A stretch of 51,122 bases of DNA from Lachnospiraceae bacterium (lineage in GTDB: Bacteria > Bacillota > Clostridia > Lachnospirales > Lachnospiraceae): NCBI GenBank assembly GCA_910575555.1, contig CAJTFX010000033.1:1-51122 (forward strand), given 5' to 3'. Shown in pieces: positions 33,383-41,506 of the stretch. The first letter of the stretch is position 1. Every line of letters begins with the position of its first letter. Both the position numbers and the translations under genes were made by a program. The notes under the pieces were generated by a model. That model saw only the letters and a list, made by a program, of their open reading frames with translations. It was not told the origin of the DNA and made no database searches.

Positions 33383-33775
33383 ATGGGAAGGACAGGCGAA
33401 ACAATAAAAGTCATCCCTGCAGACAACGGTGAGTTGTATATGACATCCGGCGGACGTAGGCACTGTATTGCCAGGTTCAGCGGACGGGTGGAGATAGAGG
33501 AAAGGCAGATCCGGGTTGCGAGACTGGGAACACTGCAGAAAGGCGTAAAAAGAATCTTCGCTTCCTTTATTGTTTGCGGGGACGTGGATTTCCATAATGG
33601 CTTCGGGTTTGATGCTGTGGACAGCGGGAAAGTTTTTGAAGCGCAGGCGGTTGTAAGTGGTGAAAGGCTTGCATTTGCCGGGTTAAAGTTTGAGGATTCC
33701 GATCCGCTGGAAAATGAGCTTGTTTTTGAAATCCCAGATTTGGAACTGATAGAAAAGTTACTGGTAAATGGATGA
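33383..33775 (+). CDS. Paralogue 2 of a tandem pair, unknown function
   Basis: A 130-residue beta-rich protein similar in its first half to the preceding gene product. It has a strong ribosome site (GGAAAGGGGGGATTTCAT). It ends next to the second copy of the 42-base repeat, followed by a terminator. The second half of the two proteins differs, so they probably kept a common fold but different partners. Function unknown. Confidence 0.65.
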   Translation: MGRTGETIKVIPADNGELYMTSGGRRHCIARFSGRVEIEERQIRVARLGTLQKGVKRIFASFIVCGDVDFHNGFGFDAVDSGKVFEAQAVVSGERLAFAGLKFEDSDPLENELVFEIPDLELIEKLLVNG

Positions 33776-33784
33776 AAAAGACGG

Positions 33785-33826
33785 GGTTGTAGTTCCCATG
33801 TATTTTTTAGTAAGGTATTATAGGGA
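33785..33826 (+). repeat. 42-bp repeat after paralogue 2
   Basis: Second copy of the 33292-33333 sequence, supporting tandem duplication of a unit of about 500 bases (gene plus downstream region). Confidence 0.75.
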
Positions 33827-33836
33827 ATTTGAAAAA

Positions 33837-33936
33837 AGAGAGCTTGAACACTCAGGCTCTCTTTTTCTGTACAAAAATGCAGCAGTATTGACCGCCTTTC
33901 CAGCACCGCAGGCGAAAAAGAACGGGACATCACCGG
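33837..33936 (+). repeat. 100-bp direct repeat, left copy, with terminator
   Basis: These 100 bases are identical to 36524-36623. The first 26 bases form a terminator: AGAGAGC (33837-33843) pairs with GCTCTCT (33856-33862), followed by TTTTCTG. The two copies bracket an accessory cassette with its own promoter. Confidence 0.92.
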
Positions 33937-33947
33937 GCAAAAAAATA

Positions 33948-33976
33948 TTGTAGGATATACAAGACCATAGTATAAT
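33948..33976 (+). promoter_or_regulatory. Promoter of the accessory cassette
   Basis: TTGTAG (33948-33953), 17 bases, then TATAAT (33971-33976). It starts 12 bases after the left direct repeat, so the cassette can be transcribed independently of the late genes. Confidence 0.8.
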
Positions 33977-34009
33977 TTTAGTAAATTATACGAAAGGGCT
34001 GATTTGAGA

Positions 34010-35122
34010 ATGGAAAATATTAAAAAGGGGTTGTTGCTTGCAGCAGCGGTATTAACAGGGCTTATGTGCATGGGAGGGATATTCAGCTTGACTATGCTTT
34101 TGCGATATGCAGATTTTAAGCAGGGGAAGGCAGTTGTCATTGTTATATTTTTACTGATGATTGTAGGATTTGGGGCGCTTTCCTTTAAATGTTTTAAATC
34201 TGTATTTCGTAAGAAAGACGTGCAAAAAAATGAAAAAGCAGTAAATATTACAGCGGAAGAACAGATACAAGATTTTATAGAAGACAGACATGAGCAATCT
34301 GTTGATGAAACTCCCGCACATCCCGTAGCCGAAAAAGAAACAGAAAATAAAACTGTATTTGGAGTTCCTGTTAAGGAAATTAAAGTTATTCCTCGGGAAG
34401 AATCGAAGGAAGCAAGTCAATTTGATAAAACAGAAGATTTTAATAGAGAAAGATATCATAGTACAGACAATAAAAATCATACGTCAGAAGGGCTCAAAAC
34501 AATCAATGCACAGGCTTATGCAGATGTCCCAAAAACGTATAGGACACATATAAAATGTAATTGTGACGGCTGCCCTAAACAGGATAAATGTGAGTATGGT
34601 CATGTGGTATATGATGAAATTACGAATGAAAGAATGGCATTGTACGACAAATTCATGATGTTGCATACTTTTGATTGCGGCATATCTGAAGAAAATTTTG
34701 GAGATATTGCGACAATTCATGAACGGCATGATAAGCGTTTATTGATGAAATTAGATATTAATATACTACATAATACTTTAAATTATCTTCAAGAAGTTAA
34801 AAGGACATATTATTCAATTGGAAAATGTGGAAGATCGTACTTTAATTTTATGACAATAGGTGATGAAATTTCATTGGTAAAAGAAGCAATCAAAGATTAT
34901 AAATCATATCAAGAAATGATTCAGCAAATGGAAATGGTTAAAGTTTATACCCTAGATAGGCTTAGGCGTGAAGAGCAGTTTCAGCAAGAAGAGTTGTATA
35001 AAGTATTTTCAAATATTGAAAGAAAATATGTAACAAATGCTGTGAGAGAACTGGATAAATTAAAAATTATTGTTAGGGAGAGGTCTGGAAAGTCATATAT
35101 TATCCATAAAAATAATCCTTGA
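34010..35122 (+). CDS. Membrane protein with cysteine cluster and C-terminal winged-helix-like region
   Basis: A 370-residue protein. Two membrane helices occupy about 5-30 (LLLAAAVLTGLMCMGGIFSLTML) and 40-58. A charged linker of about 110 residues follows. A cysteine cluster (KCNCDGCPKQDKCEYGH) near 185-200 may bind zinc. The helical C-terminal half ends in what looks like a winged helix (EELYKVFSNIERKYVTNAVRELDKLKIIVRERSGK). This could be a membrane-anchored sensor or regulator. AT-rich composition contrasts with the flanking head genes. ATG 34010 follows GAAAGGGCTGATTTGAG. No family recognised. Confidence 0.65.
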   Translation: MENIKKGLLLAAAVLTGLMCMGGIFSLTMLLRYADFKQGKAVVIVIFLLMIVGFGALSFKCFKSVFRKKDVQKNEKAVNITAEEQIQDFIEDRHEQSVDETPAHPVAEKETENKTVFGVPVKEIKVIPREESKEASQFDKTEDFNRERYHSTDNKNHTSEGLKTINAQAYADVPKTYRTHIKCNCDGCPKQDKCEYGHVVYDEITNERMALYDKFMMLHTFDCGISEENFGDIATIHERHDKRLLMKLDINILHNTLNYLQEVKRTYYSIGKCGRSYFNFMTIGDEISLVKEAIKDYKSYQEMIQQMEMVKVYTLDRLRREEQFQQEELYKVFSNIERKYVTNAVRELDKLKIIVRERSGKSYIIHKNNP

Positions 35123-35179
35123 CTTATTGGGCTACATGAATTATATTATTTATAGGGCTACAGAAAGAGGGGTGAAAAA

Positions 35180-35359
35180 GTGAGTCCACGAGCAGGCAGA
35201 CCAAAATCTGATAACCCTAAATCGAATCCTATTCATGTAAGGCTTGACAATGAAACAAAAGAAATTCTTGAAATCTATTGCAATCAAGAGCAGATAGCCA
35301 AAACAGAAGGGATAAGGAGAGGTATACACAGATTAAAGTCAGATATTAAAAAAGATTAG
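35180..35359 (+). CDS. Ribbon-helix-helix (CopG/Arc-like) DNA-binding protein
   Basis: A 59-residue protein with a GTG start after AGAGGGGTG. SPRAGRPKSDNPKSN is followed by the beta strand IHVRLDNETKEIL and two helices ending in KTEGIRRGIHRL, a standard ribbon-helix-helix pattern. It likely regulates the cassette. A terminator follows immediately. Confidence 0.7.
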   Translation: MSPRAGRPKSDNPKSNPIHVRLDNETKEILEIYCNQEQIAKTEGIRRGIHRLKSDIKKD

Positions 35360-35395
35360 CTGTTTATAGTTTGACGACCAACACAGCTAATCTTT
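35354..35395 (+). terminator. Terminator after the RHH gene
   Basis: GATTAGCTGT at the end of the gene pairs with ACAGCTAATC about 18 bases on, followed by TTTGTC. Confidence 0.7.
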
Positions 35396-35479
35396 GTCAC
35401 AGAGAAGTTTCCCTGTATGAAATACTATAACATGCAGAGAGGCTTCTTTCAAGAATATTTTTTGAAAGGAGTTTTTATT

Positions 35480-35683
35480 ATGAATGAAAAAGAATTTAAA
35501 GAAATTTACAGTGAGTTTTGGGAAAATATGGAACAGGCGCCGGATAAAGTCAGAAATGCATATAAAGTGCTGGATAATGCTTTAGAATCATATTTATGTG
35601 CTGTTGAAGAATGGATATTCCGTAATGCATTTGAATTTACTCTGAATTATGCAGCAGATTTGGAAATGAAAAAGGTGGTGTAA
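35480..35683 (+). CDS. Small acidic helical protein in the cassette
   Basis: A 67-residue protein (MNEKEFKEIYSEFWENMEQ...), start after GAAAGGAGTTTTTATT; an upstream ATG at 35417 lacks a ribosome site. It precedes the Rha-like gene by three bases, so the two form an operon. Function unknown. Confidence 0.6.
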   Translation: MNEKEFKEIYSEFWENMEQAPDKVRNAYKVLDNALESYLCAVEEWIFRNAFEFTLNYAADLEMKKVV

Positions 35684-35686
35684 TGT

Positions 35687-36193
35687 ATGAGTGAATTGAC
35701 AAAAACAGCAATTACTTCTATGGAAGTAGCAAGGATGGTAGGAAAAGAACATAAGGGATTACTTCGAGACATTCGCAGATATGCGGAACAATTAGGAGAG
35801 AGCAATATTGCGCTTTCCGATTTCTTTATAGAATCAACTTATCTTTCAGAGCAGAATAAGACGCTTCCCTGTTTTATGGTAACAAAGAAAGGTTGTGAGT
35901 TCATAGCCCATAAAATGACAGGACAGAAAGGGACAGAATTTACTGCCCGCTATATAAACCGGTTCCATGAAATGGAGGAAGTGAAATTGCTGGCTCCTTT
36001 ACATCCGGCGGTGGCTTCTAGCGTAGCAGACTTAGGAAGAGTGACAGAACGGATTATGAAAAGCCAGGGTTCTGCGCCATATAAAATAGCGGAAGTGTTT
36101 AAACAGCAATGTGAACAGTTTGGGATAACGCTTCCGAAAGATTTCGTAAAAATACCGGAATACGAACAATATACGATTGATATTTTATCATGA
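35687..36193 (+). CDS. Rha-family phage regulatory protein
   Basis: A 168-residue protein. The N-terminal 90 residues are a Rha domain (TSMEVARMVGKEHKGLLRDIRRY, then ...CFMVTKKGCEFIAHKMTGQKGTEFTARYINRFHEME), a winged-helix-like family found in phages and thought to regulate phage gene expression. The C-terminus is helical. It overlaps no gene; the next starts 14 bases later. It is unusual to find it between head genes instead of in the early region. Confidence 0.88.
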   Translation: MSELTKTAITSMEVARMVGKEHKGLLRDIRRYAEQLGESNIALSDFFIESTYLSEQNKTLPCFMVTKKGCEFIAHKMTGQKGTEFTARYINRFHEMEEVKLLAPLHPAVASSVADLGRVTERIMKSQGSAPYKIAEVFKQQCEQFGITLPKDFVKIPEYEQYTIDILS

Positions 36194-36206
36194 TAGGAGG
36201 CACAGA

Positions 36207-36497
36207 ATGGCAGACAGCGGAAAAGTATTTGAAAGATTAGTGCATTTAGCCACATCTAAAGGAATCATTGTAAGATTTGCCCCATTGCAGGCATATGATG
36301 CCAGATTAAAAGGGAACCGTATTGCTATCCGGCAAGGGTTGCCAACAATAGAAGATATTAATTATAATCTGGCTCATGAACTGGCCCATCTGTATTTGCA
36401 TTATGATAAAGGAGATACAGTAAACAGTAAATTCAATGAGCAGTATGAAGAACAGGCAGATCGGGCAGCAAAGATGCTGTTAGAAGTCATAGCGTAG
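36207..36497 (+). CDS. Small ImmA/IrrE-type metallopeptidase
   Basis: A 96-residue protein with the intact zinc motif H57-E-L-A-H61 (NLAHELAHLYLH) and a downstream acidic helix (EEQADRAAKML) that supplies the third ligand in this family. It follows GATAGGAGGCACAG. With the Rha-like gene it forms a second potential regulatory pair in the prophage, separate from the repressor/peptidase pair at 17.9-18.9 kb. Confidence 0.85.
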   Translation: MADSGKVFERLVHLATSKGIIVRFAPLQAYDARLKGNRIAIRQGLPTIEDINYNLAHELAHLYLHYDKGDTVNSKFNEQYEEQADRAAKMLLEVIA

Positions 36498-36523
36498 TTT
36501 CCCATTATAGAATATTGAGAACC

Positions 36524-36623
36524 AGAGAGCTTGAACACTCAGGCTCTCTTTTTCTGTACAAAAATGCAGCAGTATTGACCGCCTTTCCAGCACCGCAGGC
36601 GAAAAAGAACGGGACATCACCGG
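36524..36623 (+). repeat. 100-bp direct repeat, right copy, with terminator
   Basis: Identical to 33837-33936. The hairpin AGAGAGC (36524-36530) with GCTCTCT (36543-36549) and following T run terminates the cassette. The scaffold gene leader follows. Confidence 0.92.
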
Positions 36624-36663
36624 ACACGACCGGGCAAAAAGTGAAGATGAAGGAGGAGAAACC

Positions 36664-37275
36664 ATGAAACAAGAAGATTTTACAGTCCTCGGCATCAGTG
36701 AGGAGCTGGCAAAGAAAGCGGCCGAAGCATCAAAAAAAGAACTGGAGGGATTTATCCCAAAATCCAGGTTTGATGAAGTGAACGAAGCAAAAAAGACACT
36801 GGAAGAAGATGTGAAAGCCAGGGATAAGCAGTTGGAGGAACTGAAAAAATCCAATGAGGACAATGAAACATTGCAGGGCCAGATAAAGAAACTCCAGGAC
36901 AGCAATAAGGCCGAAAAAGAGCGGTATGAATCCGAACTGAAAAGCCTGAAAATCGCTAATGCGGTGAAACTGGCCGTAAACGGGAAAGTGCATGATGAAG
37001 ATCTGGTTGCCGGGCTGATTGACAAAGAAAAGCTGGTGATTGATGAAAACGGCGGAATTATCGGTTTGGAGGAACAGGTGAAGTCCCTGCAGGAAAAGAA
37101 AGCGTTTTTATTCAAAAGCGAAGATACAGGTTCCTATAAGCCCCAGAATGGAGGGAAGCCTAGCAATAACCCATTTGCAAAAGAAACCTTCAACCTGACT
37201 GAACAGGGAAAACTGCTGAGGGAAAACCCGGCACAGGCCAAAGAGATGGCCGCCGCTGCCGGAGTAACCATTTAA
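36664..37275 (+). CDS. Phage scaffolding protein
   Basis: A 203-residue GP20-type scaffold: a long charged coiled coil (about 45-100) and a folded C-terminal part with VHDEDLVAGLIDKEKLVID. It guides capsid assembly and lies just before the major capsid gene. The start follows GAAGGAGGAGAAACC. Confidence 0.88.
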   Translation: MKQEDFTVLGISEELAKKAAEASKKELEGFIPKSRFDEVNEAKKTLEEDVKARDKQLEELKKSNEDNETLQGQIKKLQDSNKAEKERYESELKSLKIANAVKLAVNGKVHDEDLVAGLIDKEKLVIDENGGIIGLEEQVKSLQEKKAFLFKSEDTGSYKPQNGGKPSNNPFAKETFNLTEQGKLLRENPAQAKEMAAAAGVTI

Positions 37276-37301
37276 AAACATAAAGAAAGGACAGTGAGAA
37301 T

Positions 37302-38303
37302 ATGCCAGTTACAAAAATTTCAGATGTAATCGTACCGGAATTATTCAATCCGTACGTCATTAACAGAACTATGGAGCTGTCCGCATTGTTCCAGTGCGGA
37401 ATTGTGGTGAACAATGCGGAATTTGACCGTTTGGCAAGCGAAGCGGCAAGAACTCATAACATGCCGTTCTTCGAAGATTTATCCGGAGATTCAGAACCGA
37501 CATTGGAAGATGTTAAGATGACCCCGGCTAAAATCGGTTCCAACAAAGATGTGTCCACCACTATTCTCAGGCAGAAAATGTGGGGCAGCTCCAACCTTGC
37601 CGCATCCCTTGCGGGCTCTGACCCAATGAAGGCGATTGGGGATTTGGTGGCGGCTTATTGGGCCAGGGATATGCAGAAAGAACTGATTGCTATTCTGCAT
37701 GGAATTTTCGGTACATACACGCCGGAAGGGGGAACGGCGATAACTCCCATGGAGGACCATATTCTGGACTTGACAAAAGCGTCAGCGGCGGCAGGGAAAT
37801 TAATTAGTGCATCTGCGTTTATTGACGCCTGTCAGCTTCTGGGGGATGCCCAGAGCCAGCTATCCGGGGTTACGATGCATTCCGCCACCAAGTCATACCT
37901 GAAGAAGAAAAATCTGATTGCTACGGAACGGGATTCCACAGGGGTGGAATTTGAGACTTATCAGGACAGGAAAGTCACCGTGGATGACGGATGTCCGGTG
38001 GACAAAGACGGCACATACACCACATACCTGTTTGGTAATGGCGCAATTGCCCTCGGGAATGGCAGTCCGGTAGGCCATGTAGCTACTGAAATTGATAGAG
38101 ATAAACAAACCGGCGGCGGTGTGGATTATCTGATTAACCGGAAAGCGTTTATCTTACATCCACGGGGGATTGCCTATACCGGAGCCGTGCGGGAACATGT
38201 GGAAACACCCACAAGAGAGGAACTGCAGAACGCTCAGAACTGGAATCCGGTATATGAAAGGAAGCAGCTCAGGATTGTTGCCATACGGCACAAAGTAGCG
38301 TAA
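37302..38303 (+). CDS. Major capsid protein
   Basis: A 333-residue capsid protein of the gp13/XkdG-like kind, with a HK97-type fold expected. Typical parts: ISDVIVPELFNPYVINRTME at the N-terminus, then SNKDVSTTILRQKMWGSSNLAASLAG, and GIAYTGAVREHVETPTREEL near the end. It follows the scaffold gene with a good ribosome site. Confidence 0.92.
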   Translation: MPVTKISDVIVPELFNPYVINRTMELSALFQCGIVVNNAEFDRLASEAARTHNMPFFEDLSGDSEPTLEDVKMTPAKIGSNKDVSTTILRQKMWGSSNLAASLAGSDPMKAIGDLVAAYWARDMQKELIAILHGIFGTYTPEGGTAITPMEDHILDLTKASAAAGKLISASAFIDACQLLGDAQSQLSGVTMHSATKSYLKKKNLIATERDSTGVEFETYQDRKVTVDDGCPVDKDGTYTTYLFGNGAIALGNGSPVGHVATEIDRDKQTGGGVDYLINRKAFILHPRGIAYTGAVREHVETPTREELQNAQNWNPVYERKQLRIVAIRHKVA

Positions 38304-38312
38304 GGAGAGTGC

Positions 38313-38654
38313 ATGGAAGAAAAACGGGAAAAACTGAAAAACCTGTTGGGAATTTCAGAAGAAAGCCAGGAGCCGTTGTTGGAATTTGCCCTGCAGGATG
38401 CAGAGGAAACTGTAAAAAATTACTGCAATCTGGAAGAGATCCCCAAGGGATTGGAACATACCGTGATGCGCATGGCAATGGATTTGTACCGCAATGAGCA
38501 GTTTGGGGACAGCGCAGTCCCCATGGCCGTGAAATCCATCAGTGAAGGGGACACAAGCACCAGCTTTGGAACCATAGAAAGTTCCGGATATGCCCAGACC
38601 CTTCTGAAAAATTACCAGAAACAGCTGAACCGGTACAGAAAGGTAGGATTCTGA
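38313..38654 (+). CDS. Head-tail connector (gp6-like)
   Basis: A 113-residue helical protein of the HK97 gp6/SPP1 gp15 group (LLEFALQDAEETVKNYCN, MAMDLYRNEQFG). It should form the connector ring under the portal. Its stop overlaps the next start by one base. Confidence 0.85.
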   Translation: MEEKREKLKNLLGISEESQEPLLEFALQDAEETVKNYCNLEEIPKGLEHTVMRMAMDLYRNEQFGDSAVPMAVKSISEGDTSTSFGTIESSGYAQTLLKNYQKQLNRYRKVGF

Positions 38655-39022
38655 TGGATATGGGAAAAATGCACCGGAAAGCGGTGGAAAGCCTTTACAG
38701 CGGAATCTGCACGGTCTATGAGCACAGGAAGGTGAAAGATGCAGGAACAAAGCTGACAGGTTTTGAAGATATACTGGTATTGGAAAATCAGCCCTGCAGG
38801 CTGTCATTTGAGAGAATCAATGCAGCAGTCCAGGGGGAATCAGCTGCGGCAGTTTCCCAGGCAATAAAACTGTTTCTGTCTCCTGAAATCGTGATAAAGC
38901 CGGGTTCTAAAATTACCGTCACACAGAATGGGGTTACCGCAGATTACACCAGCAGCGGAGTGCCGGCCGTGTACCAGTCCCATCAGGAAATCATTCTGGA
39001 ACTTGAGGAAGAGAGGGCTTAG
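38654..39022 (+). CDS. xkdH: Head closure protein (XkdH-like)
   Basis: A 122-residue beta-rich protein in the position and with the length of PBSX XkdH. Central LVLENQPCRLSFE and a KPGSKITVTQNGVTADYTSSG stretch suit a head-closure barrel. The identity rests partly on gene order. Confidence 0.7.
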   Translation: MDMGKMHRKAVESLYSGICTVYEHRKVKDAGTKLTGFEDILVLENQPCRLSFERINAAVQGESAAAVSQAIKLFLSPEIVIKPGSKITVTQNGVTADYTSSGVPAVYQSHQEIILELEEERA

Positions 39023-39023
39023 C

Positions 39024-39497
39024 ATGGGAAGAATGGGTAATTTTAACGCAAATGATTTGAAGAAGTTCCAAAAGGAACTGGAGAAGCTGAATAAACACAC
39101 AGATGCGTTCCTGCAGGCATGTACGAAAGAACTTGCTGCCCGTTTACTAGAAAAAGTTAAAAAACGCACTCCGGTGGGGGATTATTCCGGGGATTCTTAT
39201 ACGTGTAAAACCGGGCAAGTCCACAAAGGCCATAGAGTGAAAGGAAAAGTGGGCGGATGGTTAAGGAGAGATTGGAGTGTCGGGGAGATAAGGAATGAAG
39301 GAGGCGTTTATAAAATTGATCTTATAAACTCAAAAGAATATGCGCCTTATGTGGAATATGGACACAGAACCCCAGACCACAAAGGATGGGTTCCTGGGCA
39401 TTTTATGATGACAATAACAGAAAAGGAGTTGGAAAAAGAAAACCAAAAAGTACTGGAAAAGAAACTGGAAAAACTTTTAAGGAGTGCATTGCATTGA
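39024..39497 (+). CDS. xkdI: HK97 gp10-like tail component (XkdI-like)
   Basis: A 157-residue protein with the gp10 pattern: RLLEKVKKRTPVGDYSG, then INSKEYAPYVEYGHRTPDHKGWVPG. The family builds the neck between head and tail. ATG 39024 is preferred to an upstream in-frame start inside the previous gene. Confidence 0.85.
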   Translation: MGRMGNFNANDLKKFQKELEKLNKHTDAFLQACTKELAARLLEKVKKRTPVGDYSGDSYTCKTGQVHKGHRVKGKVGGWLRRDWSVGEIRNEGGVYKIDLINSKEYAPYVEYGHRTPDHKGWVPGHFMMTITEKELEKENQKVLEKKLEKLLRSALH

Positions 39498-39919
39498 TAA
39501 ACGCATTGATTGAAGCCGTCAGCATTTCCCTGAATGGGGAATTTGGTGACGGCTATGAAATTCATATGGAAGAGATAAAGCAGGACTTGAAAGAGCCTTG
39601 CTTTTTTATTTCCTGTATAAACCCGGCTTCCAGTCTTTTTCTGGGAAAACGTTATTTCCGGGAAAATCTCTTCTGCATCCAGTATTTTCCCGGACGGCAG
39701 GGCCATGAAAGGGCGGAATGCAACGAAACGGCGGAACGTCTTTTCAAATGTCTGGAATATCTGGAAGTGTCCGGAAGGTTTGTGAAAGGCACCGGAATGA
39801 AGTATGAAGTGGCAGACGGAATCCTCAATTTCTTTGTCAATTATGATATTTATATCCAGAAAAAAGAGACTCTCCCGGCAATGGAGGAAGTGGAAAAAGA
39901 AATCACGGCGAAAGGATAG
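39494..39919 (+). CDS. Tail terminator-like protein (XkdJ/DUF6838-like)
   Basis: A 141-residue protein starting at TTG 39494, four bases before the end of the preceding gene and just after AAGGAGTGCATTGCA. Features: EPCFFISCINPASSLFLGKRYFR and MKYEVADGILNFFVNYDIYI, typical of the tail completion protein in PBSX-like clusters. Confidence 0.75.
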   Translation: MINALIEAVSISLNGEFGDGYEIHMEEIKQDLKEPCFFISCINPASSLFLGKRYFRENLFCIQYFPGRQGHERAECNETAERLFKCLEYLEVSGRFVKGTGMKYEVADGILNFFVNYDIYIQKKETLPAMEEVEKEITAKG

Positions 39920-39928
39920 GTGATAAAT

Positions 39929-40177
39929 ATGCCGGCAAAAACAAAACCATTGGAAAAGCAGGAAGAAACGAAAAAGGAGGAGGCCGAACTGGAAAAGCCG
40001 GAAGCGGCCGGAACCAGGAAACCGGAGAACCTGTTTTCTAAAGAACAGTTAATCCATTCAGAGCGGTTTCGGGACAGAAGGGATCTGTTAGAAGCCCTTC
40101 TGCTGTCTGGCGGGCAGTACACTATCAGGCAGGCGGAACAGATGATGGCAGATTACAGGAAAGGAAAGGTGAAATAG
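39929..40177 (+). CDS. Small protein before sheath gene
   Basis: An 82-residue protein with a Lys/Glu/Pro-rich N-terminus and a folded helical C-terminus (SERFRDRRDLLEALLLSGGQYTIRQAEQMMADY). It is a regular member of Xkd-type clusters at this position; its role is unknown. It ends two bases before the sheath gene. Confidence 0.7.
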   Translation: MPAKTKPLEKQEETKKEEAELEKPEAAGTRKPENLFSKEQLIHSERFRDRRDLLEALLLSGGQYTIRQAEQMMADYRKGKVK

Positions 40178-40178
40178 T

Positions 40179-41489
40179 ATGGCCTTAGGCGGAGGAACAT
40201 TTACAGTGCAGAATAAGGAGCTGCCCGGCGCATATATCAATTTTGTTTCAGCGGCTTCCGCAGATGCATCCCTGTCAGAGCGGGGCATAGTAACCATGCC
40301 CCTGGAACTGGACTGGGGTGTGTCGGGAAAAGTCTTTGAAGTGGATCGGGATGAATTCCGGGAAAACTGCATGGAAATTTTCGGTTACGATTACACCCAT
40401 GAGAAAATGAAAGGGATGCGTGACCTGTTCCGGAATGCCCGGACGTTTTACGGGTACAGGCTGAACGGAAGCGGCGCAAAGGCGGCCAACAAATATGCAG
40501 AGGCCCTTCATGGGGGCGTCAGGGGCAATGATTTGAAAATTGTGGTTCAGGTAAATGCGGATGATGAAACCATGTTTGATGTGAAAACAATCCTTGGGCA
40601 GAGCACCGTGGATGAACAGAAAGTTACAAAGACAGAGGATTTAAAGCCTAACAAGTATGTGAAATGGAAAGGGGAAGCAGCGTTGGAAGCGTCTGCGGGG
40701 ATTCCGATGGAAGGCGGCGCAAACGGGGAAACGGACGGCGCGGCATATCAGGAATACCTGGATAAAATCGAAGGGTATACGTTCCATGTTATGGGAATCA
40801 CAGTGGAAGATAAGGTTACAAAATCCCTGTTTGTTTCCTTTGTGAAACGAATGCGGGATGAAATGGGTGTTAAGTTTCAGCTCGTTCTCCATGATGATGC
40901 AAAGGCCGATTACTGCGGCGTTGTCAGCGTCAAGAACGCAGCCGCAGAGGAAGGATGGGGCCCGGGCAGCCTGGTTTACTGGACAGCCGGCGCCCTGGCC
41001 GGATGCGAAGTGAACCGGAGCTGCCAGAACCGTATCTATGACGGGGAATTTACAGTGGAAGCGGAATACACCCAGAATGAGCTGAAAAAGGCCATAAAAG
41101 CCGGGGAATTCGTATTCCATAAAGTAGGGGCGGATATCCGCGTATTGAAAGACATTAACACTATGGTTACCGTTTCAGACACCCAGGGGGATGTTTTTAA
41201 AGACAATCAGACGATCCGTGTAATCGACCAGATCGGCAATGACATTGCGGTTCTGTTCAATACAAAATATCTGGGGACTGTTCCCAATAACAATGCGGGG
41301 CGGATTTCCCTCTGGTCGGATATTGTCACCCATCACCGGCAGCTGGAGCAGATCCAGGCGATTGAGGGATTTTCGGACACGGACGTAGCCGTGCAGCAGG
41401 GAACTGATAAAAAATCCGTTATCGTTTCGGATTCAATCACGGTAACCAATGCTATGGATAAATTGTACATGAGCGTGGCAATTGCATAG
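40179..41489 (+). CDS. xkdK: Contractile tail sheath protein
   Basis: A 436-residue sheath subunit of the XkdK family, showing that the phage is myovirus-like. Signs: GGGTFTVQNKELPGAYINFVS start, an LFVSFVKRMRDEMGVKFQLV middle, and the end AGRISLWSDIVTHHRQLEQIQAIEGF. Full length. Confidence 0.92.
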   Translation: MALGGGTFTVQNKELPGAYINFVSAASADASLSERGIVTMPLELDWGVSGKVFEVDRDEFRENCMEIFGYDYTHEKMKGMRDLFRNARTFYGYRLNGSGAKAANKYAEALHGGVRGNDLKIVVQVNADDETMFDVKTILGQSTVDEQKVTKTEDLKPNKYVKWKGEAALEASAGIPMEGGANGETDGAAYQEYLDKIEGYTFHVMGITVEDKVTKSLFVSFVKRMRDEMGVKFQLVLHDDAKADYCGVVSVKNAAAEEGWGPGSLVYWTAGALAGCEVNRSCQNRIYDGEFTVEAEYTQNELKKAIKAGEFVFHKVGADIRVLKDINTMVTVSDTQGDVFKDNQTIRVIDQIGNDIAVLFNTKYLGTVPNNNAGRISLWSDIVTHHRQLEQIQAIEGFSDTDVAVQQGTDKKSVIVSDSITVTNAMDKLYMSVAIA

Positions 41490-41506
41490 GAAGGAGAGGA
41501 TAAACC

